Assembly (NCBI GenBank): GCA_021371965.1
Contig: JAJFVE010000155.1
Coordinates: 59,192 to 123,191, forward strand
DNA from: Planctomycetaceae bacterium
GTDB taxonomy: Bacteria; Planctomycetota; Phycisphaerae; SM23-33
Direction: 5' to 3'
DNA: 64,000 nucleotides
Each line of letters starts with the position of its first letter. The first letter of the stretch is position 1. The position numbers and the translations under genes are program-made. The notes under the pieces were generated by a model. The model worked only from the letters and a program-made list of their open reading frames with translations. It ran no database searches and was not told the DNA's origin. This document shows positions 1 through 7,514 of this stretch, one piece after another.

Positions 1-174
1 GTTTCGGCGGCGGAGCTGGTGCTGGGCGGGCAGGTTGTGATGCCCGCCTGTGGCGACCGGATCAGTCTGGAGGGCAAGGTTTTCGAGGTGCTGGCCCTGG
101 CCGGCGGCACTCATTGGAGGCAGTGCGATCCGCTTGGCAGAACCATTCGGATTCACGCCAAGCAGGTGGAGTAG
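1..174 (+). CDS. Phage neck-region hypothetical protein, C-terminal part
   Basis: An open frame runs in from the window edge and ends at TAG 172-174, leaving 57 residues. The tail of the protein (GDRISLEGKVFEVLALAGG then a W and IRIHAKQVE) has the look of small beta-rich proteins found between capsid and tail genes in siphophage-type prophages, but I cannot name the family. It is followed four bases later by the next phage gene. The amino end and true start lie outside the window. Confidence 0.55.
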   Translation, partial: VSAAELVLGGQVVMPACGDRISLEGKVFEVLALAGGTHWRQCDPLGRTIRIHAKQVE

Positions 175-177
175 CAC

Positions 178-444
178 GTGGACAATCTCATCACAGAACC
201 GATTGTGCAGTACGGGTTCCTGGGCTTCTCGGCAGTCCTGCTGGCCTTGGTGATCTGGCTGATCCAGAAGCTCCTGGGCGTCCTGGAGGCCAATAACGCC
301 ATCATCACAGCCAACACCGAAGCGGTGCGCGACCTGGCGGCGATGACCGCCGACCTGCTCAAGCTCAATCGCTCGCTCCATGACAAGTTGATCTCGCGGC
401 CCTGCATCGCCCGGCGCGAAGAGGGAGGCAGCGATGGCCACTAA
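178..444 (+). CDS. Small single-pass membrane protein of the phage module
   Basis: 88 residues from a GTG start just after the preceding stop. A hydrophobic segment (about residues 12-31, VQYGFLGFSAVLLALVIWLI) is followed by a heptad-like helical stretch (about 33-68), then a basic tail. This is the shape of phage accessory membrane or spanin/holin-like proteins, but there is no family-specific motif. The end overlaps the next start by 11 bases, so the two are probably translated together. Function unknown. Confidence 0.6.
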   Translation: MDNLITEPIVQYGFLGFSAVLLALVIWLIQKLLGVLEANNAIITANTEAVRDLAAMTADLLKLNRSLHDKLISRPCIARREEGGSDGH

Positions 445-988
445 GAAGGTATGGCTTCAAACCGCTGACGTGATGATGGACGATGAGACCGGGGCGATCC
501 TGGTCAAGCTCGCTAGCGGCATCACCATCGACTTCAAAGCCTTGATCGACGCCCTCGGCGCCGGCAAGACCCTGGCTGATCTCAATACGGCCCTGGCGAA
601 TCTGTCGCGCGTGCCCGCCCTCGGGCAGGCTCTGGCGGCCGCATCGGTCCCGGTGGTGCTGACGGCTGCGCAACTGGCCAGCCTCACCTCCAACATGCCC
701 AGCGGCGTCAGCACTCCGCTGGCCGCCCTGGCAACGACCAATGCATGGGACGCCAATGGTGAACTGGCGATCCCCGCCGGCACGCTATTCCTGTACGTGT
801 ATCCCAGCGAAGACATGTTCCTGGTCGCCAACACCTCTGCGGACGATCCGGCCGCCGGCGCCGACGGTGTTTTTTACGCCAAGGGCCAGGTCCACATGAT
901 TCCCTGTCGCGGGCAGACCAAACTGCATCAGAAGAACGTCACGGCTTTGACCGGCCTGATTTACGGGACCGCCTTCGCGGGAGCTTGA
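434..988 (+). CDS. Phage structural hypothetical protein
   Basis: 184 residues, with a strong ribosome site (GAGGGAGG) ahead of ATG 434. The first half is a polar strand plus an Ala/Leu-rich helical part. The middle holds PVVLTAAQLASLT, a phrase I have seen in structural or packaging-side phage proteins. The C-terminal half (IPAGTLFLYVYPSEDMFLVAN) looks like a beta-sandwich. It lies in the neck/tail region, so a minor virion protein is likely, but the role is not established. Confidence 0.6.
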   Translation: MATKKVWLQTADVMMDDETGAILVKLASGITIDFKALIDALGAGKTLADLNTALANLSRVPALGQALAAASVPVVLTAAQLASLTSNMPSGVSTPLAALATTNAWDANGELAIPAGTLFLYVYPSEDMFLVANTSADDPAAGADGVFYAKGQVHMIPCRGQTKLHQKNVTALTGLIYGTAFAGA

Positions 989-992
989 TCCA

Positions 993-1232
993 ATGACCAA
1001 CAAGAAGGAATCCCTTTATAAGCTGCTGGACAATCCGCCCGCCAGCGTCCAGGCCGATCTTCAGGCGCCCTGGAATGCCCTCGTGACGGCGTTCAAAGCG
1101 CTGTCCAAGTCCAAACGCAAGAAGCTCCAGCAGGACATTGACGAAGAGTTCGTCGCGCGTATTCCCCCCAAGTGGCGCGATCGCATTGCCGCCGCTCTGA
1201 CCGCCAAGCGCGAGAGGGAGTATGCCCAATGA
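993..1232 (+). CDS. Small charged phage protein, unknown function
   Basis: 79 residues, highly charged (a run KSKRKKLQQD near residue 41) and predicted mostly helical. ATG 993 lies four bases after the preceding stop. The stop TGA overlaps the ATG of the next gene (ATGA), which supports real coding and translational coupling. No recognised domain. Confidence 0.55.
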   Translation: MTNKKESLYKLLDNPPASVQADLQAPWNALVTAFKALSKSKRKKLQQDIDEEFVARIPPKWRDRIAAALTAKREREYAQ

Positions 1233-2134
1233 GCACCTTCACCTGGCGGGGCAACGACTTTCGCTGGAGCTTACCGGCCAACTGGCTTGGCAACCAAGTG
1301 CCGGTAGACGGCTCTGACGTGATTATCGACGCCAATAATCTCGTCGCCTCCTGGCCTGTTCTGGCCCCGGCGGCCGCGCTGTCGCTCAAGAGTTTGACGA
1401 TTAACCTGCGGGACTATGACGGCAACGTCGCGTTGATGAACAACGGCTCTCCCTGTGGGCCGATTTCGGTCTCGGAGTCGTTCGTACTGACCAACTCCCT
1501 CGGCGCCCGCCAGGATATTAACCTGGGAACCTATGACGGCACGGTCATTCATCTTCTCGACGGCTGCACAGGGACCATCCTTCTTGACTCCTCGCTCAAT
1601 ACTGCCGCTCTCTTCGTCACCGTCCACGGCGGCGCTTTGCTGAATGTCACCGAGCAGGCGCCGTGCCTCGCTGGCGCCGGCACGACCAGTCTTGCCGATG
1701 CCTCGGCTCACCATGGCACGATTACCTGTCACTCCCTTGGTGGTATCTGCTTTCCTCAAGTGCTTGGAGACGGATGTATTCTCAACTTCTACGGCACGGC
1801 CGGCACATGGTCTGGATTCCAGGTCGATGGCGATGCGACAGTCAACTTCTTTGATGAGGCCACGGTTCTGGGGCTAGTCGTCAACGCTGACTTTACGATC
1901 AACGCCAAACACGGCGTCGCCCTGACATACAGCGCCATGAACGAAGGCTTTACGCTCAACGCCGAGGGCCCGGTCTTGATTGCCGGGGCCACCGGAACCG
2001 CCGGCAAGGCGATCAACGTCAACATCCTGTCCCCCCAGGCTGACTGCCTGCAGATGGAGATTGCCGATGTGGCTGTGAATGTGTTCGGCCGCTACGCCCG
2101 CGGTATGTCGGGCACGATGGCCAGGTGCCCCTGA
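1229..2134 (+). CDS. Beta-strand-rich phage surface/fibre-like protein
   Basis: 301 residues from ATG 1229. The start is chosen because it overlaps the preceding TGA and follows a GAGAGGGAG ribosome site; an upstream in-frame start would run through the previous gene. The opening (TFTWRGNDFRWSLPANW, then VPVDGSDVIIDA) matches the W-G-N ... N-W ... D-D/V-I-I-D pattern of beta-helix or autotransporter-like repeat proteins. The rest is regular beta repeats rich in Gly, Asn and Thr with no enzyme motif. A fibre or surface-attached virion protein is a reasonable guess. Confidence 0.55.
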   Translation: MSTFTWRGNDFRWSLPANWLGNQVPVDGSDVIIDANNLVASWPVLAPAAALSLKSLTINLRDYDGNVALMNNGSPCGPISVSESFVLTNSLGARQDINLGTYDGTVIHLLDGCTGTILLDSSLNTAALFVTVHGGALLNVTEQAPCLAGAGTTSLADASAHHGTITCHSLGGICFPQVLGDGCILNFYGTAGTWSGFQVDGDATVNFFDEATVLGLVVNADFTINAKHGVALTYSAMNEGFTLNAEGPVLIAGATGTAGKAINVNILSPQADCLQMEIADVAVNVFGRYARGMSGTMARCP

Positions 2135-2568
2135 TGGCAACGATTATCGACATTGCGGACGCGGTTGCGGCGACGCTGAGCGGCCACGCATTCAGCGTGC
2201 CGCTGACTGCCCATCGGTCCTACCGACCGGTCTTCGATCTCAAGGACATGAAGTCCCTGCACGTGACGGTCGTGCCCAAGGGGGCGGAGATGTCGGCGGC
2301 CGGGCGCAACCTGGCCCAGAGCGATATTCAGATCGACGTGGGGGTGCAGAAGAAGCTTTCGGGCGACATCGCTGCCGAAAACGTCGAGATCGGCGCCCTG
2401 ATGGGCCTTGTCGAACAGATTGCCGTCTTCGTGCGGACGACGGGCAAGTTTGGCGACGCCCAGTGGATGAAGACCGAGAACCTGCCCATCTACTCGCAGG
2501 AGCACCTGGGCGAATTGCGGCAGTTTACCAGCGTCCTGACTCTGACGCTGCGGGTGATGACGTCATGA
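2134..2568 (+). CDS. Phage tail-completion/terminator-like protein
   Basis: 144 residues from ATG 2134, which overlaps the preceding stop (TGATG). Size, alpha/beta composition and position directly before an HK97-gp10-like gene match the tail terminator or minor tail proteins of siphophages. Sequence marks such as YRPVFDLKDMKSLHVTVVP and a C-terminal SVLTLTLRV strand fit a beta-sandwich. The family is inferred from context and shape only. Confidence 0.55.
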   Translation: MATIIDIADAVAATLSGHAFSVPLTAHRSYRPVFDLKDMKSLHVTVVPKGAEMSAAGRNLAQSDIQIDVGVQKKLSGDIAAENVEIGALMGLVEQIAVFVRTTGKFGDAQWMKTENLPIYSQEHLGELRQFTSVLTLTLRVMTS

Positions 2569-2984
2569 TCGGCATGGTTACCGAGAAGATGTTCTTCGAC
2601 CGCAAGGCCGTCGCCGGCGCCGTGGATCGCGCCACGCGGAAGGTCCTGTCGAAGTTTGGCGCGTTTGTGCGAACGACCGCCCGCTCCAGCATCCGCAAGC
2701 GCAAGGCTGTAGCGGCGCCCGGCAACCCGCCATCGAGCCACGTAGGTCTGCTGCGAAAGCTCATCTATTTCGGCTATGACCCCTCGCGACGCAGCGTGGT
2801 GATCGGCCCGACGCCGCTGCACGGGGCAGAAGTGCCGCCGCTGCTGGAGTATGGCGGCCAGGCCCGGCGCAAGAGTCGAAACCGCATAGTTACAGCGACG
2901 TACAGGCCCCATCCGTTCATGGGCCCGGCCTTCGAGAAGGAAAAACCCAAGCTGCCCGCCATGTGGGCTGACAGCGTGAAATGA
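2565..2984 (+). CDS. HK97-gp10-like tail/head-tail joining protein
   Basis: 139 residues from ATG 2565, overlapping the previous TGA. The N-terminal helix (AVDRATRKVLSKFGAFVRTT), the core GDP/GP-rich segment and the C-terminal PHPFMGPAFEKEKPKL are the hallmark arrangement of HK97 gp10-type proteins, where a conserved R/P-F-x-P-A sits near the end. These proteins act at the head-tail interface during assembly. The stop codon lies inside the first copy of a short direct repeat. Confidence 0.75.
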   Translation: MIGMVTEKMFFDRKAVAGAVDRATRKVLSKFGAFVRTTARSSIRKRKAVAAPGNPPSSHVGLLRKLIYFGYDPSRRSVVIGPTPLHGAEVPPLLEYGGQARRKSRNRIVTATYRPHPFMGPAFEKEKPKLPAMWADSVK

Positions 2985-3024
2985 CACAGTAATGACACAG
3001 TCATGCACCCTGAAATGACACAGT
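2977..3024 (+). repeat. Short direct repeats TGAAATGACACAGT
   Basis: The 14-base word TGAAATGACACAGT occurs at 2977-2990 and 3011-3024, with a third partial copy (AATGACACAGT) at 2991-3001. The first copy includes the stop codon of the gp10-like gene. The array fills the gap before the tail tube gene. Confidence 0.75.
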
Positions 3025-3042
3025 GCTGACGGAGGTAAGAAG

Positions 3043-3498
3043 ATGGCAACATTCATCCTGGGCAAAGACGCCAAGATTTACCAAGGCACCGCCGCCGGCG
3101 AGCTGTCGGCCTTGACGGAGATGGACAACGTCAAGGACGTGAAACTCAATCTCGAAGCCGCCGAAGCCAACATCACCACCCGCGCCAACGGCGGCTGGAA
3201 GGCCACGGCGCCCGCGCTGCGCGAGTGCACGTGCGAGTTCGAGATGGTCTGGGAGCCCGGCGATACTGGCTTCGAGGCGATCAAGGACGCGTTCCTGGGC
3301 GGCACCTGTCTTGAACTGGCGGTGCTTGACCAGGCCAGCACGACGGTTGGCGCGCAGGGGCCGAAGGGCTCCTTCGCCATTACGGCTTTCTCGCGCAACG
3401 AACCGCTGGAAGAGGCAATCACCGTTTCGGTGACGGCCAAGCTCTCTGTGTTCGACGAGTGGGTCGAGGTCGAAGCGCCTGAGGAAGGCGGTGGCTGA
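3043..3498 (+). CDS. Phage major tail tube protein
   Basis: 151 residues with a good ribosome site (GGAGG at 3031). It starts MATFILGKDAKIYQG, includes the strand-turn MDNVKDVKLNLEAAEANITTR, and ends with an Ile/Thr/Val strand and an acidic Gly tail. This N-terminal strand followed by a D-V-K/T-L-x-L-E-x-x-E-x-D/N segment is typical of tail tube proteins in contractile and siphophage tails. The tape measure partner and chaperone lie just downstream in the expected order. Confidence 0.75.
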   Translation: MATFILGKDAKIYQGTAAGELSALTEMDNVKDVKLNLEAAEANITTRANGGWKATAPALRECTCEFEMVWEPGDTGFEAIKDAFLGGTCLELAVLDQASTTVGAQGPKGSFAITAFSRNEPLEEAITVSVTAKLSVFDEWVEVEAPEEGGG

Positions 3499-3974
3499 TG
3501 AAAACCTTCACTGACAACAGCGGCCGCGCCTGGACGGTGACCATTAACGTGGACGCCGTCAAGCGCGTGAAGACCTTGCTCGCGATCAATCTGCTCGATG
3601 CCATCGAGGGCAAGCTCCTGGAACGTCTGGCTGGCGATCCTGTGCTCCTGTGCGACGTGCTGTACGCCCTGTGCAAACCCCAGGCGGACGCCCAGTCCAT
3701 CAGCGATGAAGACTTCGGCCGCTCCATGGCCGGCGACGTGATCGACACGGCCGCTACGGCGCTGCTGGAGGAACTCTGCGATTTTTTCCCCAAGGGCCGG
3801 CGCCAGCTTCTGCAGAAGGCCCTGGCCAAGCTGCGGACGCTGGAAGAGACGGTGCTGACGGCGGCCAGTCGTCGCCTGGACAGCCCGGACCTGGACCGGC
3901 AATTACAGGAAGCGATTGCTGGCGGCTTGTCTGGGAACTTGCCGGCCTCGCCGGCGTCCAGCCCGGCCCCCTGA
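3498..3974 (+). CDS. Tail assembly chaperone (gpG-like)
   Basis: 158 residues. The start overlaps the previous stop by one base (TGATG). It opens with a beta hairpin (FTDNSGRAWTVTINVDAVKRVK) and then is mostly helical, ending in a Ser/Ala/Pro-rich tail (NLPASPASSPAP). Position between tail tube and tape measure, size and the presence of an out-of-frame extension downstream mark it as the tail assembly chaperone. A perfect slippery heptamer T-TTT-TTC lies in frame at 3782-3788; the -1 frame stays open from there to 4210. Confidence 0.7.
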   Translation: MKTFTDNSGRAWTVTINVDAVKRVKTLLAINLLDAIEGKLLERLAGDPVLLCDVLYALCKPQADAQSISDEDFGRSMAGDVIDTAATALLEELCDFFPKGRRQLLQKALAKLRTLEETVLTAASRRLDSPDLDRQLQEAIAGGLSGNLPASPASSPAP

Positions 3975-4210
3975 CGCTGCGGGAATTGGTGTGGATGGCG
4001 CAGGCTCGCAGCCGCGAGTCCTGGGCGCATACGTCGGCGGTGCTGGCACTGATTGCCAACGTGAACCGCGACCCGAGCAAGGGCCGGGCGTGGCGACCGT
4101 GCGACTTCGACCCGCACACGCAGGCGAGGTCACAGGCGATTGAAGTGGACAGCGGCAACATGGGCCTGCTGAAGCAGGCTTTTGTCAAAACGAAGGAGCG
4201 TGAGTCATGA
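3917..4210 (+). CDS. Tail assembly chaperone extension (gpGT-like), likely made by -1 frameshift
   Basis: This frame is -1 relative to the chaperone gene. Protein-like sequence begins around 3917 (CWRLVWELAGLAGV) and continues PGPLTLRELVWMAQARSRESWAH, ending with PCDFDPHT and a short helical tail. No ATG precedes the first conserved-looking residues; the nearest starts are TTG 3986 and ATG 3995. A product made as an extension of the gpG-like protein, or from a weak internal start, would explain this. The domain is the usual chaperone T-part that contacts the tape measure protein. The stop overlaps the next ATG. Confidence 0.55.
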   Translation, partial: CWRLVWELAGLAGVQPGPLTLRELVWMAQARSRESWAHTSAVLALIANVNRDPSKGRAWRPCDFDPHTQARSQAIEVDSGNMGLLKQAFVKTKERES

Positions 4211-4491
4211 GGAATGGAATCCTGATTCTGATCTTGGCGGCCTGCATCACTGCCGGCTGCGGCAATGTGTATCTGCAGGGCGAGTCTGCCACCGCCTGCG
4301 AAACCTCGGCGATGGACGCCTATCTGGCTACGCAGAAGGCCTCTGCCGATCCGGGCATGCCCTCCTGGAGCAAGGCCTACATAGAGGAGAACTTCCGCCA
4401 GTGGCGGTACTTCGCCCGCTCGGCGCGCAAAGACTCCAACTGGGGTCCCAAGCTGCCCGCGGAAGTGCAGAGCCAGGGGGTAGACCAGTGA
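4207..4491 (+). CDS. Small phage lipoprotein
   Basis: 94 residues from ATG 4207, overlapping the previous stop (ATGA). The N-terminus MRNGILILILAACITAGC is a short signal peptide ending in a lipobox-like cysteine (residue 18). The mature part is charged and Trp/Tyr containing. A lipoprotein within a tail operon may act in superinfection exclusion, or be an Rz1-like lysis protein, but its length and low proline content do not settle which. Confidence 0.6.
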   Translation: MRNGILILILAACITAGCGNVYLQGESATACETSAMDAYLATQKASADPGMPSWSKAYIEENFRQWRYFARSARKDSNWGPKLPAEVQSQGVDQ

Positions 4492-4838
4492 CAATCGACC
4501 TGACACAACGTATCTCCGATCTGCTGGCGCGTGTGCCCGAGGCGCAGCGTCAGGCGGCGGGCTCGCTGCTGGCCCAGTACGGCCCGCGGCTGTTCGACCT
4601 GGCGGTCGAGGACGCCTGGGGCTACCTGCGGCGGCTCATGGCCGGCGACCTGGAGGCGATGGCCGAACTGGACGCCAAGCTCAGCGATGACGAGTTCGTC
4701 GCCCGCGTCAAGACCAACACGGCGCGCTGGGAAGCGGTGAGCAATTACAACCAGGTCCGCGAGGATCTGAAGAAGGAAGTTCTCTTGCGGCTGGCAACGC
4801 CCATGGCGGCGGTGCTTGCCGCTCTGGTGGGTCTTTAA
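4488..4838 (+). CDS. Phage hypothetical helical protein with C-terminal hydrophobic end
   Basis: 116 residues from GTG 4488, overlapping the lipoprotein stop (GTGA). Almost entirely helical; a final stretch LATPMAAVLAALVGL is hydrophobic and could anchor it in a membrane. Together with the flanking lipoprotein and holin-like gene it may form a small membrane or lysis group. No recognisable family. Confidence 0.55.
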   Translation: MTIDLTQRISDLLARVPEAQRQAAGSLLAQYGPRLFDLAVEDAWGYLRRLMAGDLEAMAELDAKLSDDEFVARVKTNTARWEAVSNYNQVREDLKKEVLLRLATPMAAVLAALVGL

Positions 4839-4857
4839 CGACGGAAAGGAATCCGAC

Positions 4858-5070
4858 ATGAACATCACCACGATTCGCGAGTTTTTGAAGGGCAAGAAGG
4901 CTTACATCACGGCCGCCATCGGTCTGCTGGGCGCCGTTGCCGCCTGGAGCGACGGTCAGATCAACACCGTGGCGCTGCTGGCGGCGCTGTGGGCCGCTGC
5001 GCAGGCTTGCTTCATCCGTGCCGGTGTTAGCAATGAAGTGCAGAAGGCCGTTCAGTCTTCCGCCGAATGA
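4858..5070 (+). CDS. Holin-like small membrane protein
   Basis: 70 residues with a GGAAAGGA ribosome site before ATG 4858. A short amphipathic/basic start (REFLKGKKAYI) leads into a hydrophobic helix TAAIGLLGAVAAWSDG, then a second hydrophobic helix VALLAALWAAAQACF and a short polar tail. Two transmembrane segments in about 70 residues is a common holin layout. The 3' end overlaps the convergent minus-strand gene by 19 bases. Confidence 0.55.
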   Translation: MNITTIREFLKGKKAYITAAIGLLGAVAAWSDGQINTVALLAALWAAAQACFIRAGVSNEVQKAVQSSAE

Positions 5071-5411
5071 TCCCGGTGGCAAAGCCAGTAGATCGCGGAG
5101 ACTCCAGAGACCACCGTTTCTGTGGTCATCCCTTCCGGATCATATTCGATGTCGCCAGTGATCATCCAAGAGCGGCCAAGTCGCTGGCCAAGCGAGATGA
5201 CTGAGAAAACGAAATCAGCCCAACGGCTGTATGGGTGCGAAGTGCTGAACATAACCACGAAACCACCCTTATGGTACGGCTGGATGTCGAGGTTCTGGAA
5301 TGGACTGTTGGCGTGTTGCGAAAGCTTGTTCATCAAGGCCGAAGTCTTCTCTACTGTTTTGGAACTGCACCATGCTTTCCAGTGTGCCTGCATACTGTGG
5401 TCATCCGGCAT
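5052..5411 (-). CDS. Reverse-strand cargo (moron-like) protein, unknown function
   Basis: 119 residues, the only minus-strand gene of the phage block. The sequence has a natural composition (FQNLDIQPYHKGGFVVMFS, SRWADFVFSVISLGQRLGRSW, ITGDIEYDPEG) with a mixed alpha/beta pattern and many aromatic residues, unlike the out-of-frame shadows around it. It is AT-richer than its neighbours. A hairpin with a T-run on the minus strand lies just upstream of its start. Phage genes placed against the late operon are often accessory genes expressed in the lysogen. No family recognised. Confidence 0.6.
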   Translation of the reverse strand: MPDDHSMQAHWKAWCSSKTVEKTSALMNKLSQHANSPFQNLDIQPYHKGGFVVMFSTSHPYSRWADFVFSVISLGQRLGRSWMITGDIEYDPEGMTTETVVSGVSAIYWLCHRDHSAED

Positions 5412-5422
5412 TACCCATTCTG

Positions 5423-5455
5423 AAAAAAGACCGGCCTATCAGAGACAGACCGGTC
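5423..5455 (-). terminator. Intrinsic-terminator-like hairpin in the leader of the cargo gene
   Basis: Read on the minus strand, arms GACCGG (5455-5450) and CCGGTC (5434-5429) pair around a 15-base loop and are followed by six T (5428-5423). It sits only 12 bases before the minus-strand ATG at 5411, so it would stop transcripts entering from the tape measure side, or act as an attenuator. A second hairpin, GTCCGG 5460-5465 with CCGGAC 5483-5488, lies next to it and has no T-run. Confidence 0.5.
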
Positions 5456-5534
5456 CGTTGTCCGGTAGGCGGGGGGGGACCTCCGGACAGGATTCACAGT
5501 AGCAACTGCCGCATGTACAAGCAAGAGGAACGTG

Positions 5535-7514
5535 ATGGCTGATGCAAAGGGCATCCGGGCTGGCAAAGCCTTCGTCGAACTCTTCGCCGACGACAATGCC
5601 CTTGCGCGCGGCCTGAAAGCCGCGCAGGCCAAACTCAAGGCCTTCGGCACGGGCGTGCGCAACATCGGGCTTGGCATGTCCGCCCTGGGCAGCGCCGTCG
5701 TCGCCCCGATGGCGGCGGCGGCCAAGAGCTTCGCCGACTCGGGCGCCCGGCTCTGGGACATGAGCCAGCGCACGGGCCTGGCGGTCGAGGCCCTGTCGCT
5801 GCTGGACTATGCAGCCGAGCAGACGGGCACGAGCTTGGAGAACATCGAAGTAGGCATCCGGCGCATGCAGAAAAGCGTGGTCGGCGTTGCCGACGCCGCC
5901 GAAGGGACCACCGGCAGCCTGGATCACCTGGGCCTTTCGGCCAAAGACCTGGTCGGCACGTCCGTGCTGGAACAATTCGCTCTGATCGCGGGGCGAATCC
6001 GGCAGATTCAGGACCCCACGATGAAGGCAGCCGCGGCCATGAAGGTCTTTGGCAGGAGCGGCACGGAGATCTTGCCGCTGATCGATGATTTCGAGAAGCT
6101 TTACGGCCAGGCGAAGGGCTTTGGACTCATCAAGAGCACAGGAAGCGCTAAACAGGCCAAAGAGTTCTCGCAGGCGATGACGCTCATGGGCCGCACGATC
6201 AGTTCGGCCTGGGGCGCCATCGGCTCCGCTGTCCTGCCCATCCTTCAGGCCAAAGCGGAAAAGATTGCCTACCTTGCCACGTTGATCCGCGACTGGATTC
6301 GCCAGAACAAGGGGCTGGTGGCAGTGATCTTCCAGGTCGCCTCTGTCGTGGCGATTGCCGGGGCGGGCCTGGCGGCGATGGGGCCGGTAATATCGGGCCT
6401 GGGCAGGGTCTTCGGCATCTTGGGCAGCGTCATCAGCGTGGTGGGCACTGTGCTGGGGATGCTGCTGACACCCGTGGGAATGGTTGTTGCGGCCGTGACT
6501 GGCCTGGGCGCGTATCTACTATATACCTCTGGCGCAGGCGCCAAGGCGCTGGGCTGGCTGGGCGAGCGGTTTGCAGGTCTTAAAGAGGATGCGATGGCCG
6601 CCTATCAGGGCATCGCCGACGCCCTTGCCGCCGGCGACATCAGCCTCGCTGCGAAGGTCCTGTGGCTGACGCTCAAGATGGAGTGGGCAAAGGGCACCGG
6701 ATGGTTGCTGGGCCTGTGGTACGACTTCAAGTTCAAGCTGATCGAGTATGCCACGGATGGCTTCTATGGGATCTGGGCGGCGTATGAGATCGTGGCAGCC
6801 AAGCTTAAGAGTGCCTGGGCGGGCCTGAAAATGGCGTGGCGTTCTGTCATGGCCACCATCCAGAACAAGGCCAACGAGATCGCCATCAACGTCGCCCTGG
6901 ACGGCAAGCTCAAGGAAGCTGAGGAGAACTACCGTTCCGGCAAGATCTCCAAGGCGGGCTATGACCTTGCCGTTCGATCAGTCAATGAACAGCGGGGAGA
7001 CTCGCTGGCGAAGAATAACGCGGATTACCAGGCGGAGTTGACCGCCGCAGCCGCGGAGGCCGCCGCCAAGGGCAACCAGATCGAGCAGGAGAAGAACGCC
7101 GCCCTTGCCGACATCGGCAACCGCAATGCGTCGGCCCGGCAGGAGTTCGACCGGCAGCACAAGCAGGAACAGGATGCCCTGAGCGCCGACGTGGACAAGG
7201 CCCGCCAGGAATGGCAGGAGGCTATCGGCCAAGCCAAAGAGAAACGCCAGGCCAAAGAGGCCGGCGGCCCCGGTTCTTTGGAGAGTCCTGATGACCTGCT
7301 GGCCAAGATCAAAGATAAGCTCGCCGGCGCGGGCGGCGCCCTGGACGGCGCCAAGCGCACCATCGACGTCGCCGGCACCTTCAACGCTGCCTCCATGCTG
7401 GGCCTGCAGGTCGGCAAAGCCGATGACCGCCTGGCCCAGATCAATGAAGGGCAGCTCAAGGAACTCAAGAACCTGCGCGCCGACGTGAAGAACAACCGGG
7501 CGGCCTTTGGATGA
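5535..7514 (+). CDS. Phage tail tape measure protein
   Basis: 659 residues from ATG 5535 with AGAGGAA ahead of it (an in-frame GTG sits one codon upstream). The N-terminal region (KAAQAKLKAFGTGVRNIGLGMSALG region, then SGARLWDMSQRTGLAVEALS) is the typical TP901-type tape measure opening. Hydrophobic helices follow at about residues 255-335, and a long charged coiled coil rich in Ala/Glu/Lys/Gln fills roughly 430-580. Tape measure proteins set tail length and are threaded through the tail tube. The gene follows the chaperone pair as expected, interrupted only by the small membrane genes and the cargo gene. Confidence 0.85.
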   Translation: MADAKGIRAGKAFVELFADDNALARGLKAAQAKLKAFGTGVRNIGLGMSALGSAVVAPMAAAAKSFADSGARLWDMSQRTGLAVEALSLLDYAAEQTGTSLENIEVGIRRMQKSVVGVADAAEGTTGSLDHLGLSAKDLVGTSVLEQFALIAGRIRQIQDPTMKAAAAMKVFGRSGTEILPLIDDFEKLYGQAKGFGLIKSTGSAKQAKEFSQAMTLMGRTISSAWGAIGSAVLPILQAKAEKIAYLATLIRDWIRQNKGLVAVIFQVASVVAIAGAGLAAMGPVISGLGRVFGILGSVISVVGTVLGMLLTPVGMVVAAVTGLGAYLLYTSGAGAKALGWLGERFAGLKEDAMAAYQGIADALAAGDISLAAKVLWLTLKMEWAKGTGWLLGLWYDFKFKLIEYATDGFYGIWAAYEIVAAKLKSAWAGLKMAWRSVMATIQNKANEIAINVALDGKLKEAEENYRSGKISKAGYDLAVRSVNEQRGDSLAKNNADYQAELTAAAAEAAAKGNQIEQEKNAALADIGNRNASARQEFDRQHKQEQDALSADVDKARQEWQEAIGQAKEKRQAKEAGGPGSLESPDDLLAKIKDKLAGAGGALDGAKRTIDVAGTFNAASMLGLQVGKADDRLAQINEGQLKELKNLRADVKNNRAAFG

